From: Pontederia crassipes
Lineage: Eukaryota > Streptophyta > Magnoliopsida > Commelinales > Pontederiaceae
Length of the DNA: 64,000 nt
Direction of reading: 5' to 3'
NCBI GenBank assembly: GCA_030549335.1
Contig: JAUKPH010000023.1
Span: forward strand, 1,798,001-1,862,000
Shown here: positions 21,010 to 33,199 of the stretch, in pieces
Position numbering within the stretch: position 1 is the stretch's first letter
How the letters are laid out: each line of letters starts with the position of its first letter
Position numbers and translations under genes: made by a program
Notes under the pieces: generated by a model
The model's input: only the letters and a program-made list of their open reading frames with translations
What the model was told of the DNA's origin: nothing
Databases searched by the model: none

Positions 21010-21970
21010 TGCTCTCTATTGGCACTTAACTTTGCCCTTGCCCTTTTCTTGGTACTCAGACTTCTTTTCGGTGCAGTCTTTGACAAAGTGACCGATTTTG
21101 CCACAATTTAGGTAAGCTCCTGACTTCATCCTGCACTCACTAGAATGGAATTTGTGGCAAAAGAAATAGGGTTTGCGGCCTTGTCCACCTTCACCTCTTG
21201 AGTAAGGTTTGGAGTCCTTGTGTTTTTTGTTCTTGTCTTTCTTCTGGTCTGCCTTCGTCATACTTCTTCTGTGCATCAATCTCCTGAGCCAGATTGGTTG
21301 CTAGGAAGATTGCCTTCGCCATAGTCTCAAGGTCCCCACACTTCACATTTATTCTCAGGCGAGGATTTAGTCCTTTTAGAAAATGGTTGAACCTGATCTT
21401 TTCATCCTTCTTTAGTGGGCTATACCTCTCAATTTCCAAAAACTTATTGATGTACTCTTCAACAGACATGCTTCATTGCTGCATATTCATACATTTTGCT
21501 GTATTTTCCCCCTGTACATGTGAGGGAAGGTAGTGGTCTTTGAAAGCCTTCTTGAACTCACTCCATTTGATCTCTTCATCATCATTGAATTAAGTCCTGG
21601 TGATAGACTTCCGCAAGTGCCGAGTTTGGTCAGTCAATTGGTGAGTAGCCAAATTGACTCTATGCCTTTCAGAGTAATTCATTATTCTAGAATAACTTTT
21701 CGGTGATCACATCTAGCCAAGCTTTAGCCTTGTTTGGATTTCTATCCCCATTGAAGGTACGGGGATGAAGCTTTACAAAGTTCCCTATTATTGGCTCGAC
21801 AGATTAGAGCAATCCGAGCTTGCATTCCTTTCCATTGCTCGCGCCATCCGGGTCATGCTCTCAATGAGCTCTCTTTGGTCTCCCAACGCATTTGAGGGAC
21901 CACCGTGTTCCATCCTTCACTTGATGATAATCAACCAAACATTAGTCATTTAATTTAATAATACAATCAA
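21010..21970 (-). pseudogene. Element A gag
   Basis: Reads MSVEEYINKFLEIERYSPL, FNHFLKGLNPRLR and CGDLETMAKAIFLATNLAQEI (capsid region), then a basic linker and a zinc knuckle CGKIGHFVKDC preceded by a further Cys/His pair. Gag packages RNA into particles. Fossil copy with broken frames. Confidence 0.8.
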
Positions 21971-22080
21971 TGGCATAATATATACATACATACTCAACTT
22001 TGGATGGCTGCTCATGACGATTGCACATGAACCTAGACACTTAACAATTCTATAACATACTTAGCATAGGTCCTAAGCAT

Positions 22081-22092
22081 GCTCTGATACCA
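22081..22092 (-). other. Primer-binding site of element A (tRNA-Met)
   Basis: TGGTATCAGAGC on the minus strand, three bases after the 5' LTR, complementary to the 3' end of initiator tRNA-Met. Confidence 0.88.
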
Positions 22093-22095
22093 AAC

Positions 22096-25000
22096 TATAA
22101 CACCCCAAAATTTCATCCCGAATTGCTAAGGAAAATTAGCTCATTCGATTGTGTTAGCCCGTTCGCCATCACATAGAGATAAAATACACTTTCAATTAAT
22201 GCGAAAAACTTCGTTAAGACATAAAAGTAATGTTATAGAATTGAAAACACATCTAAACAACATGACTTATAACAATTAAAATATTTGTAAATCATAGTCA
22301 AACATCTCATTGAAAACATAATAAGAAGAGTCTAAGACTCCTAAACCAGTGTGTATTTTTTTCTGTCATGAGCTGAGCCGTCATCCATCCAATTATTGTG
22401 TACCTACACGAATCTAAGATGCAGGGTAATAAACAAGATGTAAGGGCCATGCAATGCGATGTCATGATCATAAACAGGATACTACATGATATGAATCATC
22501 ATCTTCATATGATAAGAATGACACAATATGCATGCCATATACTTAACAAATGATCTACATGTCAATCATTAACATTAACCTTTCATCATGCATTCTTAAA
22601 CAATAGCATGCAAAAACATGTGACCATATCATCATACTTATAGTATGGAAAAAATTCATAACATTTCATTAATTCAATTCGTAGGCATATAAGTGGGGTA
22701 CACTTACCATAACTATTATGTTCATAACTTTCCTTAGGGTTGCTTCATAATCTTTTGGACTTTCACTTTTGTGAAACATTATTCCATTCAATCGATCATT
22801 GGCCCTTTCATTCAGGTTATATCTTTCAATTGTTGAGATTTATGTCGTTTTCCTCTCTATAGGCTAGCTTGGCCTTGGAGACAATGCTCCCCTCTCGCCC
22901 TAAGGCGACATCAAAATGCACACACCATTACAGATGTGCATAACGATCATTCTGAACTCTCGCCCGAGGATGACATCAAAATGACACACCATTGTCGAAG
23001 TGTGTAACGATCATTTCGAGTAAAAATCTGATAAAGGACCATAGAGGGGGGTCGACATATAACATCATCTACAACTGAGTTCATTATGCTTTTCAAACAA
23101 CAAACATTAAAAATAAGGATGTATCAAATAAATTCGCTAGCAAGTGCACTAGTCGCTCAAGTAATATAATAAAAGGAATAAAAAGTGTCGAATCCACGAG
23201 GAATATTATTAATTCAATATCTGAATTTATAAATTAATAAGAGAGGAAAAAACATGGAATTTTAAAAATAAGGATTGTAATTATAAAATAAAAAAGAGAA
23301 AATAAGACAAGATAATAATATAATATAGTGGTGCTGAAGTTAGGTCTAGGGATAAAAATAGATTAGGATAAATATTTGAACAATAAAAGATAAATTTAAT
23401 CTTTAAATATAAATTAGAGTCTCCGAAAGGTAGTAGCCTAACATGATTAACTTGCGGTCCCCACAACTGGCATCTCTTAAACCTAAGCATACAAATTGAT
23501 CTATCTTAATTTAATAAGAGTTGAAGTCTCCACAACTGGCATCCCATCAAATTGCATTAAAATTAAGATGCATTAAATTAAATTTTCTAGGCTATTAATC
23601 ACTCCTTTTTATAGATTAACAGACCACACAAACTTGATTCCTCACACACTAGTTATCAAATTTATGCCAATTATTAATTTCAAATAAAATGAATTAAAAT
23701 TAGCATCATGAATTATGAAATTAAACACTCCACAAACTGGTATAGCCTAATTCAGAAATTCAATTAACTAACATAAAAGCATTAAGCACAATTAATAATT
23801 GATCAAAAAGATTAAAACAAATGAAATAGGATTCAACTATTTTCCCTTCAATTAATAATATCTTAAAATAAAAGATCTAGAAACATGGAGTTCATCCTAG
23901 AAATTCTGGAGAGATAATAAAATATAAATGATGAAAATCAAAAGAATTACACCCAATACCGAAGTAGAGATCTTAGATCTAGACAGTTGGCAGCCTCGCG
24001 GACTTCAATCGTAGCACCTCTCTCCTCTTGGTCATAGCCTGGAGAGCTCACGACTCCACTGTGGATGAAACCTAGACTTCAAAGCACGAGTTGGAATGAT
24101 GGTTTCCTCCTCTATTTATAGGTGCGGACGGGTCTTCATGTTGATCACGGAAGTAAATCCTATGGTCAAATTTAATTTCGTGGAGATAAAGTTTATGACT
24201 TTTAAATCTCGGCCAACAATGCTGATAAAACTTTGGTTAATGATAAATTCTTATCCGTTTGGCGCCTGGTGATAAACTCCTCTTTCATTCTCGACCACCA
24301 AATGTATCATCACCTTGATGATAATGTTACTTGGCGCCCGATGATCATATTGGCTGATAATACTTAGTAAGTGTTGGTTAAGAATAAAAACTTCTCATCG
24401 CTTTGGCACCCAATGATCCTCTTCATGGTTGGATTTCTCGGCCGATAATCTCCATAGATGATGGTGTTTTACTTCCAATGAAATTTCTCCCATTTCGATT
24501 CTTGGTCGCTAAAGATAAATATCGGTTAATGATAAGATTGTTTCATTCACTTTTATGCCCGACTATATCTCCTTAATGATTTGATGATTGGCCACTAATA
24601 GCATCTGTCGACTGATGATGAAGAATTGTTGGACGCTAAAGATAAATCCTTGGCATAAATCACGACCGATAGCAAATTATGTGATAAAATATTGGCCAAT
24701 GCCGGTGTTTTGCGCCCACTAAAATTCCTGTGATTTCAATTCATGGCTGATAAATCTCCACTTATATTGGATAACAACTTGATGCCCAATTATATCTTTT
24801 ACGCTTATCTCCGCTAGTCCTGCAAAATAGTTATCAAAATTTAATTAATCTATGACAATTGAAGTATTCCGAGAGTTAATAATTAGAATCAATAAATTCA
24901 GAATTATGACTAAAAATGATGCATGCCATGGTTAAATCACAGAAAAAGTAATTAAAATAATAGACTAAAATATGTTGCATTTTGCATGCATCACGATCAT

Positions 25001-26044
25001 TCCGAGTAAAAAACTGATAAAGGGTCATAGATGGTCAACATGTAACATCATACACAATTGGGTTCATTATGCTTTTCAAACATCAAACATTAACGTCGCT
25101 CACTCTTCATGTTTTAATCTAGTTATGTGAGAAACATGCATATACATTTATCTAGGTTCTTATACAATCAATAGGCATCAATGCATATTATTAATACTTT
25201 AAAAATAACATTTAAAATATCATATAAGATTTCTGTTGATGTTCACGACCATGAAAGAGAGTTGTCACGACCATGACAGAACCCTGGAAAAACACCCTTT
25301 TGCTACAGCCGTGCTAGGACATAGTTACAGTCATGACATCATCTGTCATGGGCATGACAGAACATCAAATTTTGGGCAATTCCTATCCTTTTGTCATGGG
25401 CATGAAGAGATGCATTACGGTCGTGATAGAACTCTGGAGTTCCGTCACTCTGTCCGATTTTACATGATTTTTTATCCAAAACTTTGGAGAATTCAATACA
25501 CATCTTAAATAATGATACATATATATTTTCTGGGCAATATGGGATCAAAAGAAAAGAACATGAATAATCATGTAAAACCATCCAATTCCTAAATCTAGGG
25601 TTCATCCCTAAATCCTGAATGATATAACAAATTATGAACCCTAACTATTAGATCTGATCATAAAACCTATCCATGGCATAGATCAAAATCACAAAAACCT
25701 ATACATGCATAGATCTAATCAATAAACAAGAACACTCAATTAAAATTCAATAAGAGGACAGGGCGTCCTTCTTGCTCTCAATCCATTATAGGAAGAAGAT
25801 TGAGAGAGGAGAGGTATTTTGGATCCCTTTACATACCAGGATCTCAGATCTTTCTTCTCTTTCTTCCTCTTCTTCCTCTTCTTCTGTCTTCTCCTTATTC
25901 TTCTCTTTCTCCTTCCTCAAGCCTTAGCCACGAAGATGTAGAGAAAAGAGGTAAACAGAAATAATAGGGTGCTTGATATAGGGGAGACCATGAGAAATTA
26001 GAAAAAGGTCTAAATTGCCCTTGATTGAAATCTGGGGTATTACG
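22096..26044 (-). repeat. 5' LTR of element A (with solo LTR insertion)
   Basis: Plus-strand ends TATAACACCCC and GGGGTATTACG. Without the solo LTR at 23117-24993 and a flanking repeat of about 100 bases it is about 1.95 kb, matching the 3' LTR. Confidence 0.83.
23117..24993 (-). repeat. Solo LTR of the B family inside LTR A
   Basis: Minus-strand LTR: right end TTTTGCATGCATCA, left end GGATGTATCA, with the family's GCTAGCAAGTGCACTAGTCGCTCAAG block near the end and a TATA box (minus, 24113-24120). Decayed GGCCGATAA-type motifs fill 24180-24790. No internal region or second LTR is present. The flanks are not a simple 5-bp duplication (see findings). Confidence 0.8.
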
Positions 26045-27304
26045 TTAACATTTTGCAGTTTCTTTTTAAAATTATATAAGAATATTATTTTCTCCTTTAT
26101 ATTTGGGCATGATAGAATGAGAAAATTGAAAGAAATGAGAAATTGATCTCTCCAATCATGATGATTTAATATCTATGAAATTTATGGCGTATTTAGATGG
26201 AGAATTTAGTAGGGATGGGTTAGATTTATTTAGGGTGTAGTGGGTTTAAAAATTTTACAACATATTTGAATAGAATTTTAAAAAATCAAATGAAAAATAG
26301 GTTCGTGTTCATAAGCTCATTATTTGAGTTAAATTAAAATAGTCAAATTGATAGTTTGTATCTAAATAATTAACTTGTTATACTCTTATTTATTCTTAAT
26401 CAAATAAAATAAATAAATTTATCAAACTTAACCTTGCCTAACCTATATATTATATTTTGTATCTAAATAAAGAGTGGATTAAACTAACACAACTCATATC
26501 ATTAAATTATATTTAAACATAATTTATATAAACACTCACCACACCCAACCTTACCAACTATCGCTACACCACCTTAATCCATCCATCGTAACTTAAATTA
26601 CAAAGTCATAAATCTTACACTATGCTTGGACTAGAATTTCTTTGAATGGTTCTCTTGCATTCAGTAATGTCGTGACAGACCCTTAAATCCTTGGAACATC
26701 TCTCGCGATATGTTGATGTGTATTTTCTATTGGTCTTTGGCATGGACGAGATAAAATAAGTGTAAGAGAAAAGATATTGAGGAAAAAGCAAACTTGTGGA
26801 CCAATACTAGGGTATATGAGACCTTAAGCGAAAAATATATTAAAATAACAATATTATATTTATAAAACAATTTTATCGAGTCAATTAATTTATCGAGTCA
26901 ATAAATTATATTTATAAAACAATATTATATGTTATTATATTTTATAACCAATTAATTTATCGAGTCAATAAATAAAAAAACAATTTTATATGTAACATTT
27001 ATGATAAAAGTTGAATAAAATTTAATAAAATAATAAATTTAAAGAAGAAATAGAATTTAATTTTGTCGTTACAAATTAATTGTTAATGTAGATGCATAGA
27101 ATGAGAAATGGCAATAAAATTAAAAGGAAAATAATTAAGCACCATAATTTGGCCACTCATAGTATTAATAAATAATTGACACACTTACTTGTAACTTAAA
27201 ATATCTACATATAATTTTTTTTTTCAAACTATTTTTTATATTACTAAAAATTAAAGAGTATTAAATTTTGATGGGGCTCAAGTCTAGACTTGAGTGGCCT
27301 TACA
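26045..27304. other. AT-rich interval without recognisable gene
   Basis: Very AT-rich. A short repeated phrase AATTTATCGAGTCAATAAAT occurs twice (about 26889-26908 and 26953-26972), with its last part again just before. A CTCAAGTCTAGACTTGAG palindrome stands at about 27278-27295, near the join to B'. No ORF with a known relative was found. Confidence 0.4.
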
Positions 27305-28442
27305 CTTTTATCTTCAAGCAGGATTGCACAAGGAACTCCATGTAGTGGGATTTGGACTGATGACTCCCATACTAGATGACCTTAGGGCAACAGGTCATAA
27401 GACACCCCTCGAATTTACTTATCCGAACAACCAAGGTTCTGAATGAAGAGTTTAAACTTACCCATGATTCAGTACTCTGTGCTTCTTCATATTCGACAAA
27501 ATTGTCCTTATAGCAGGCTTTCGATCGTCGGATCCTAGAGCAGTTGCCCTTAGATCGCTAGGCATAAACCCCTACCAATCTAATTATCAGAACACACATT
27601 GGTTCCGGATAACACTTTTGTACCTACACTTAACTTTATTCAAACTTTTTTTTACTATAATTTTTTTCAACACATTTTGTTTTAAGCTCAAAGAGTACTT
27701 AATATGGTCAATAAAAAGGCTACTACTATCAAGACTTAATAGAAATAAATAAAAGGCATGAACATGATCTTGTAGTCTAGACATCCACAATTCTACTTAG
27801 CATAGGCACATAGTCTATAAGTTCAATACTGAAACAACAAGTGATAAGAGAGAAAAGCATTCAAATTTCATCAGTTAACAACATGTATTTGAACTTTACT
27901 TAAAAATAATTCAAACAGTAAGACGAGAGTTAGTAAGATGGTAGCAAAAATAACTGCATACAATGGTATTTTTGGATTTTTTTTGAATTTTTGATATAAA
28001 TGCATACATAGGCAAATATAAGGACAATAAAGAAAAATGCAATGCATGAAATGCAAACTCCCCCAAGCTAGAACTAGACACTATTCTCAGTATTAGGCCA
28101 ACAAGGGAAAGTGATGCAGGCTCAATAAAGGGAAAAAATAAAGAAATGAAAAATAGAGAAAAGGGAAAGGACACAACCCGATTTACTATCTACATGGCGA
28201 CGAAGGTGGGTGGTAGTCGAAATATCCTTGTCGAACATGATAGTCGTGGATGCGTCTCGTCATGCGAATCTCTTGATCATGACGGGATTCAAAGCGGCCC
28301 TGGCGCTTCTGCATATCCCTGAAGTCTGCTCGAATGGTGGTTAACTCTTGGGCCTGTCGATGTTGCTCTTCACGAATAGCGTGCAACTGCCCTACCTGGC
28401 GAAGTTGCTCATCATACATGAATTCCTAGAGGCTCTGCATGG
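27305..28442 (-). mobile_element. Element B' (B family), 3' part
   Basis: Minus-strand remnant holding the end of the second ORF (LRQVGQLHAIREEQHRQAQELTT to YHPPSSP, about 28186-28419), the hairpin (28078-28093), the internal purine tract and the doubled 3' module (about 27310-27620). It continues on the far side of element D at about 39405. Fossil, broken. Confidence 0.8.
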
Positions 28443-29562
28443 TGACACCTCTTATTTTACTTATGATTAATCATTATTAATGTTACATCTGCCACCTTTG
28501 CATTGAAATACTTTCGATTTTAAGAAATTTGAATTATTATTTGATCCTTTTTGAATGAGTCAATGGAAGCTAACTACTTTTCAAAATTTGAACTGGAACA
28601 GGAGAGAAAAAGGGAGAATAAAAGGAAGGCTGAAGTGGAGAAGAAGAGGAGAGGACGCAGCGACTGGGGAGCGAAAAAAAAAGAGAAGAACTAAAGTGAA
28701 GATGATACCCAAAAACTTTCAGATTTCATTAAAGCATATGTTTGGCTAAACTTTAGTTTCTTTGTGATGTAATTGTGTTAACGTTGTGGTTTTGAATTCC
28801 CTGCTGCTGCCGGACATTTAAAACTTCTAGTCTGTTGTGCTTTTGTTAGATGGAAATTTCGTTAATTGCTCTTAATCTCCATCAGATCGAAAGATCTATT
28901 TGGTTGTTACTATTCTTTCTCATTCGAGAGAAGGGACAGGTTATTCCTTCTTGCTGTCTTTCATTAGTATAATTGCTATTAATTATAAGTAGCTGAGAAG
29001 CTCATTCGATAACTATTGCGAGGCGAGTGTCCATAATAGTGACTAGTTGTTTTAGATTCATTTTGATTGTTCGGATTAGGATCGAAGGTTGACATATGGC
29101 GATTGAGAGATCGACTTCTTTTCTGGTTAGGATGAGAGATCAGCTAATCAGTCATTCATTATCCACCTATTAATGGCCTATTCCCTTTAAACTCAAGGAG
29201 AGATCAGCGGGTGTAGGGAGAGAGTAATTGATTCACATTATAAGGATCGAGAGATCATTTATCTCATGATAGGGAATTAAAAGCAATAGATTTAACCATT
29301 TCATCACAAAGGAATCTACTTTCCTGAATTCTAGTTTTCTGTGTTAATTATTTCTCCACTCCACTCTTGTCTTTTGAATTTATCGTGACAACTTCTAAGA
29401 TGTAAATAGATTGACATTCGGTCTAAATCAGTAGGGTTACGACACTCGTGATTTCTACTCGACTTATGCACTTGCAGTATTGTGGACTCTAGAGTAAAAT
29501 TAAATTACAACTAGAACTATATTGATTGGTGTGAGAAACTACATCTTCTAAAGTTCACGTCA
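28443..29562 (+). repeat. 5' LTR of element D
   Basis: 1120 bases, TGACACCTCTTATTTTAC to GTTCACGTCA. It aligns with 38693 to about 39405. Confidence 0.85.
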
Positions 29563-29568
29563 AGTTTT

Positions 29569-29585
29569 TGCGCCGTTGTCGGGGA
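29569..29585 (+). other. Primer-binding site of element D (tRNA-Asp)
   Basis: TGCGCCGTTGTCGGGGA, close to the complement of the tRNA-Asp 3' end, follows the LTR by six bases. Confidence 0.8.
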
Positions 29586-30122
29586 TTTAGATTATTGCTC
29601 TCTATTTATATCTTTTGTTATTTAACTTTTTAACATTATAACCTTTATTGTTCATCTTTTAATCCTTTGATTTCAGGAGACTCATATATGCCTAGGACTA
29701 CCCACAAGCAACTGCTTGTATTAGATCCTGAGATCGATCGAACTTTCATAAGAAGGGTGCGAGAAAATAGGAGCAGAACACCTATATTTAATGATTTTAA
29801 GAATTTTTAGTTGGTTCTCCCAAAAATGCATTGAGGCTTAGCAGTTGACTGGACTATGGGTTGAGAATGGGAGTTGAACTCTATAAGGTCGAAGCTTCCA
29901 TTGTTCCGTTGGGGGCTGTGCCCCCTTCCTTTCGATTGATACACATTGAGGAGGCTGATCACGAACGCTACAAATAACAAATTCAAACTCGAAAAGGATC
30001 TTTCTCATTTCCTAAGAATGAGGAGCAAGGGGATTGAGCCACATGCAGGAAAACTTGCACGTGCGGTTCTGGTCGGGCTTTCCTTCAAAAGAAAATTGAT
30101 TCTTGAACCTCTTTCACGCCCA

Positions 30123-30165
30123 TGTCACGTCGAGGTACTGTAGAAAAAAAAATTGCAAAATCCAT
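30123..30165 (+). pseudogene. rps7: Fragment of plastid rps7 start
   Basis: ATGTCACGTCGAGGTACTG and the bases after it match the conserved start of plastid ribosomal protein S7 (MSRRGT..). It breaks off into unrelated sequence after about fifteen codons. Confidence 0.7.
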
Positions 30166-30299
30166 ATCTTTTGGATCTGATGCTGCACCGCTTCTCAATA
30201 CTTTAGTGGATCGACTAAATTACATAAGTTGATACTAAGGATCTTTATTTGTTTATAAACTATCTGAATAGGACGAGCCGGCCTGCGTGGATATCTTAG

Positions 30300-30360
30300 G
30301 GCAGGTTCTTACGTGTTACTCACCCATCCGCCATTGGAAACACCACTTCCCGTCCGACTT
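30300..30360 (-). pseudogene. rrn16: Fragment of plastid-type 16S rRNA, 5' region
   Basis: On the minus strand GTCGGACGGGAAGTGGTGTT and GGTGAGTAACACGTAAGAAC are the conserved 5' domain of plastid 16S rRNA, only about 60 bases long. Confidence 0.75.
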
Positions 30361-30594
30361 TCTTTTGACCATCTTTCGATTGTTAGTACGAGATATAAGG
30401 ACCGCTATGTGGAAGTACTATGTGGAAGTGCTAGTGTGGGACAATCTACTTTGACTCGCATCATTTGCTCAATAAAAGGAATGAGGGAAACTCTCCCTAA
30501 GGCAAAATATGCGCAAGGAAAGAGCAATAGACCATACCACCACACAAAAATGACCATACTACCAGGAAAAGCTCAAATGACCTTCAACAAAAGG

Positions 30595-30642
30595 GTACCT
30601 GTACCCGAAACTGACACAGGTGGGCAGGTAGAGAATACATGG
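30595..30642 (+). pseudogene. rrn23: Fragment of plastid-type 23S rRNA
   Basis: GGGTACCTGTACCCGAAACT followed by GACACAGGTGGGCAGGTAGA is a conserved 23S rRNA block. It joins directly to a 16S fragment, which never happens in an intact rRNA operon. Confidence 0.72.
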
Positions 30643-30705
30643 TCGCAATCCCGCGAGGGTGAGCTAACTCCAAAAACCCATCCTCAGTTCGGATTGCAGA
30701 CTGGA
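30643..30705 (+). pseudogene. rrn16: Fragment of plastid-type 16S rRNA, 3' region
   Basis: GGTCGCAATCCCGCGAGGGT and CCATCCTCAGTTCGGATTGC belong to the 3' part of 16S rRNA. Same strand as the 23S piece, opposite to the 5' 16S piece. Confidence 0.72.
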
Positions 30706-32529
30706 TCCTCATTGTCTAAGCGAACCCGGAACATACTTTTGGGAAGTGATTCGGTAATTAAACCTTCATGACTCACTCATCAGAAACTGAACCAAATTCT
30801 GATTCGGAAGATGAAATGATGGCTCAATAACAAGAATGACCTCAACCTCCGGTTCCTTCCTTAGTAGAACTCTATACTCCTACTATAGATGGATTGGAGT
30901 CAGCTATTTTGAAGCCAGCTATTCAGGTTAACAACTTTGAATTGAAATCCTCTCTCATTTCAACAATTCAACAATTAGCGGAACCCCAGATTAGGGTCTG
31001 AATCAACATCTCAAAGATTTCTTAGAAATATGCGAGACAACAAAGCTAAATGGAGTCTCACCAGAAGCAATCAGATTGAGAGTCTTTTCTATTTTTTTAA
31101 GAGGCAAAGCCAAACAATGGCGACAGTCACTTGAACCACGAGAATTAACTACTTGGGAACAACTGGTAAAAGCATTTTTATCTAAATACTTTCCTCCGAG
31201 CAAGACAATTAAGATTAGAAACCAAGTCATCGGATTTGTTCAAAAAGATCAAGAAACTCTTTATGAAGCTTGGCAAAGATTTAAGACATTATTAAAATAG
31301 TGTCCTCATCACGTCATAAGTAAGTGGATTTTAGTTCAATCATTTCATAGTGGGCTTAATTATGCCTCAAAGATGGCACTCGACAATGCTACTGATAGTG
31401 TATTCATAAAGAAAAATGTAGATGAAGCATACCAACTCATAGAAGAAATAGCAAGAAATCAACATTTCTTAGCTCATTCAAGGTCCAACGAATCTATTGC
31501 CTCTACTCAAACACGACTGGATGGTGAAGACTTTTCTTCTAAAGTGGAGTACATCATTCAAAAGGTGATCGACAGGTTGGGACTCAATGAAGTCACTCCT
31601 ACCATCAACATGATAACCAGGTGCTGTGAAATATGTGGCTCACCCGATCATATATCCGTACACTACGAACTACTGAAGCAGCAAGGTCATGAACACCATG
31701 CAAATGTGAAAGGATCTTACCTTACTAATAATGATCCATATTCCAATACTTTCAACCATGGATGGAAAAACAATCCAAAATTCTCTTATAGAGACAACTA
31801 TCAGCAAGCTCAAGCTCCTGCCTGGCAGAACAGATCTAATCAAACAGTACAACCCCAGAACCCTTCGATCAAGGACCATCCTCTACAAGCAAGCTTGAAT
31901 CGATGATGGAGAAGTACATGTCTAAACAAGACACTCTCATGCAAAGGATGTTTGAGAAAATCGAAAGCCTCTCCTTTCATAACAAGATACTGGAAACACA
32001 AATAGCTCAACAAGCAACATCATCTTCAAGACAACATGGAGTTCTGCCTGGACAACTAGAGTAGAACTTGAAGGAGCAAGTCCAAGCTGTAACAGTGAGG
32101 AGTGGGAAAGTAATCGAAGACACCAAAAGAACAAGACCAGATATCTCGACACCAGAGAATGTGTAAACTTCAGAACAAGATGAAGTAGCCCAATCAGAGG
32201 CCAATTTAAAGGAACAGAAAGAAGCCAAATGGCCGAAGACTTCAAAGGCCCTTCCAGCTACTCCATACGGATACCATTCCTTAAAGCTCTCGAAAGATCC
32301 TGACAGGATCAACAATTCGACAAGTTTGTTGAAATATTAAAGAAGCTTTACATCAACGTACCCTTTGTTGAAGCCATACAAGAGATGCCCGCCTATGCAA
32401 AATTCCTCAAGGATATCTTATGAAAGAAAAGGAGGATACAGGAAAATGAAACAGTCGTGCTAACTGCTGAATCTAGTGCCATAATTCGAAATAGATTACC
32501 CTAAAAACTCAAAGATCATGAGAGTTTCT

Positions 32530-33149
32530 CTATACCCTGTGAAATCGACAATAGAAAAATTCGAAGGCCTTTATGCGACTTAGGTGCTTCTGTTAGTGTC
32601 ATTCCTCTCTCATTATGTAGAAAACTCGAAATGGGTGACATTAAGCCCACTAATATGTCCCTCCAATTGGCGGATCGATCCATCAAAATTCCCCAAGGAA
32701 TTGTAGAAGATATACTGATCAAGGTAGGAGACTTCTACATACCAGCTGACTTTATAGTCCTAGATATGGACGAAGACAACCAAACTCCCATCCTTCTAGG
32801 AAGACCTTTCCTAGCCACTGTAGGAGTAGTAATTGATGTCAAACAAGGTCGTCTCACTTTTCAAATAGGCGACGATATAGTGGAATTTCATTTAAATCAA
32901 ATCATTAGCTGTCCAAACATGGAGGCTTATCATTCCAAATCCGAGCACGTGGATCCTCTAATCCAGAAAGTTGCATCAGTTATTCACATATCTGACCCTT
33001 TGGAAGTTCCTCTCGGACCTCAGGAATCAATCACTGTGGACAATGAAGGAGCTCAAATTCTTACAAGCCACATGCTCCCACCACTTGTACAAGATCCGGA
33101 CAACCGACAAGAGACTCAACCTATCAAGCGCGGCAAACATCTAGCTTGA
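32530..33149 (+). pseudogene. Element D protease region
   Basis: Reads RRPLCDLGASVSVIPLSL-like sequence (aspartic protease signature of Athila), then MSLQLADRSIKIPQGIVEDI, FIVLDMDEDNQTPILLGRPF and VIDVKQGRLTFQIGDD. This protease form is typical of the Athila/Tat group. Fossil copy. Confidence 0.82.
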
Positions 33150-33199
33150 AGAAACAACCTAAACCTGAGCTGAAGAAACTCCCCCAGAATCTCAAATAT

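Larger units (their letters stand above)
2884..26044 (-). mobile_element. Element A: chromovirus (Ty3/gypsy) LTR retrotransposon, old, with nested insertions
   Basis: A minus-strand Ty3/gypsy element with both LTRs, a tRNA-Met primer site, a polypurine tract, gag and pol. Flanking bases TTAAT (left) and TTAAC (right) look like a 5-bp target duplication with one change. Domain order (gag zinc knuckle, protease, RT, RNase H, integrase, chromodomain-like tail) places it among chromoviruses, Tekay/Del-like by general form. Four younger elements sit inside it. The reading frames are broken in many places, and by eye the two LTRs differ at roughly one base in eight to ten, so it is the oldest element of this nest. 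Confidence 0.85.
29812..30765. other. Mosaic of organelle-derived fragments inside gag of D
   Basis: Foreign to the element. Recognised pieces: a group II intron domain V-like stretch (about 30035-30070, GCACGTGCGGTTCTGG); the start of plastid rps7 (ATGTCACGTCGAGGTACTG, from 30123); an antisense piece of the plastid 16S rRNA 5' region (about 30300-30360); a 23S rRNA piece (GTACCTGTACCCGAAACTG, about 30595-30642); and a 16S rRNA piece (GCGAGGGTGAGCTAACTCC, about 30643-30705). Connecting parts are unidentified. Nothing here can be functional. Confidence 0.75.
29688..32530 (+). pseudogene. Element D gag (interrupted by organelle DNA)
   Basis: Opens MPRTTHKQLLVLDPEIDRTF. Past the insertion it reads FLEICETTKLNGVSPEAIRL, LRGKAKQWRQSLEPRELTTW, AFLSKYFPPSKTIKIRNQVI and ETLYEAWQRFK, the Athila gag core, then a Cys/His knuckle-like CCEICGSPDHISVHY and a Q/N-rich tail. 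Fossil copy with broken frames. Confidence 0.82.

Noticed and set aside
26045-27304. Possible host promoter or small gene
   Set aside because: Only AT-rich sequence with no supported start, no conserved frame and no RNA signature.
30313-30771. 152-codon frame
   Set aside because: It runs across joined 16S and 23S rRNA fragments; a translation of rRNA mosaic, not a protein gene.
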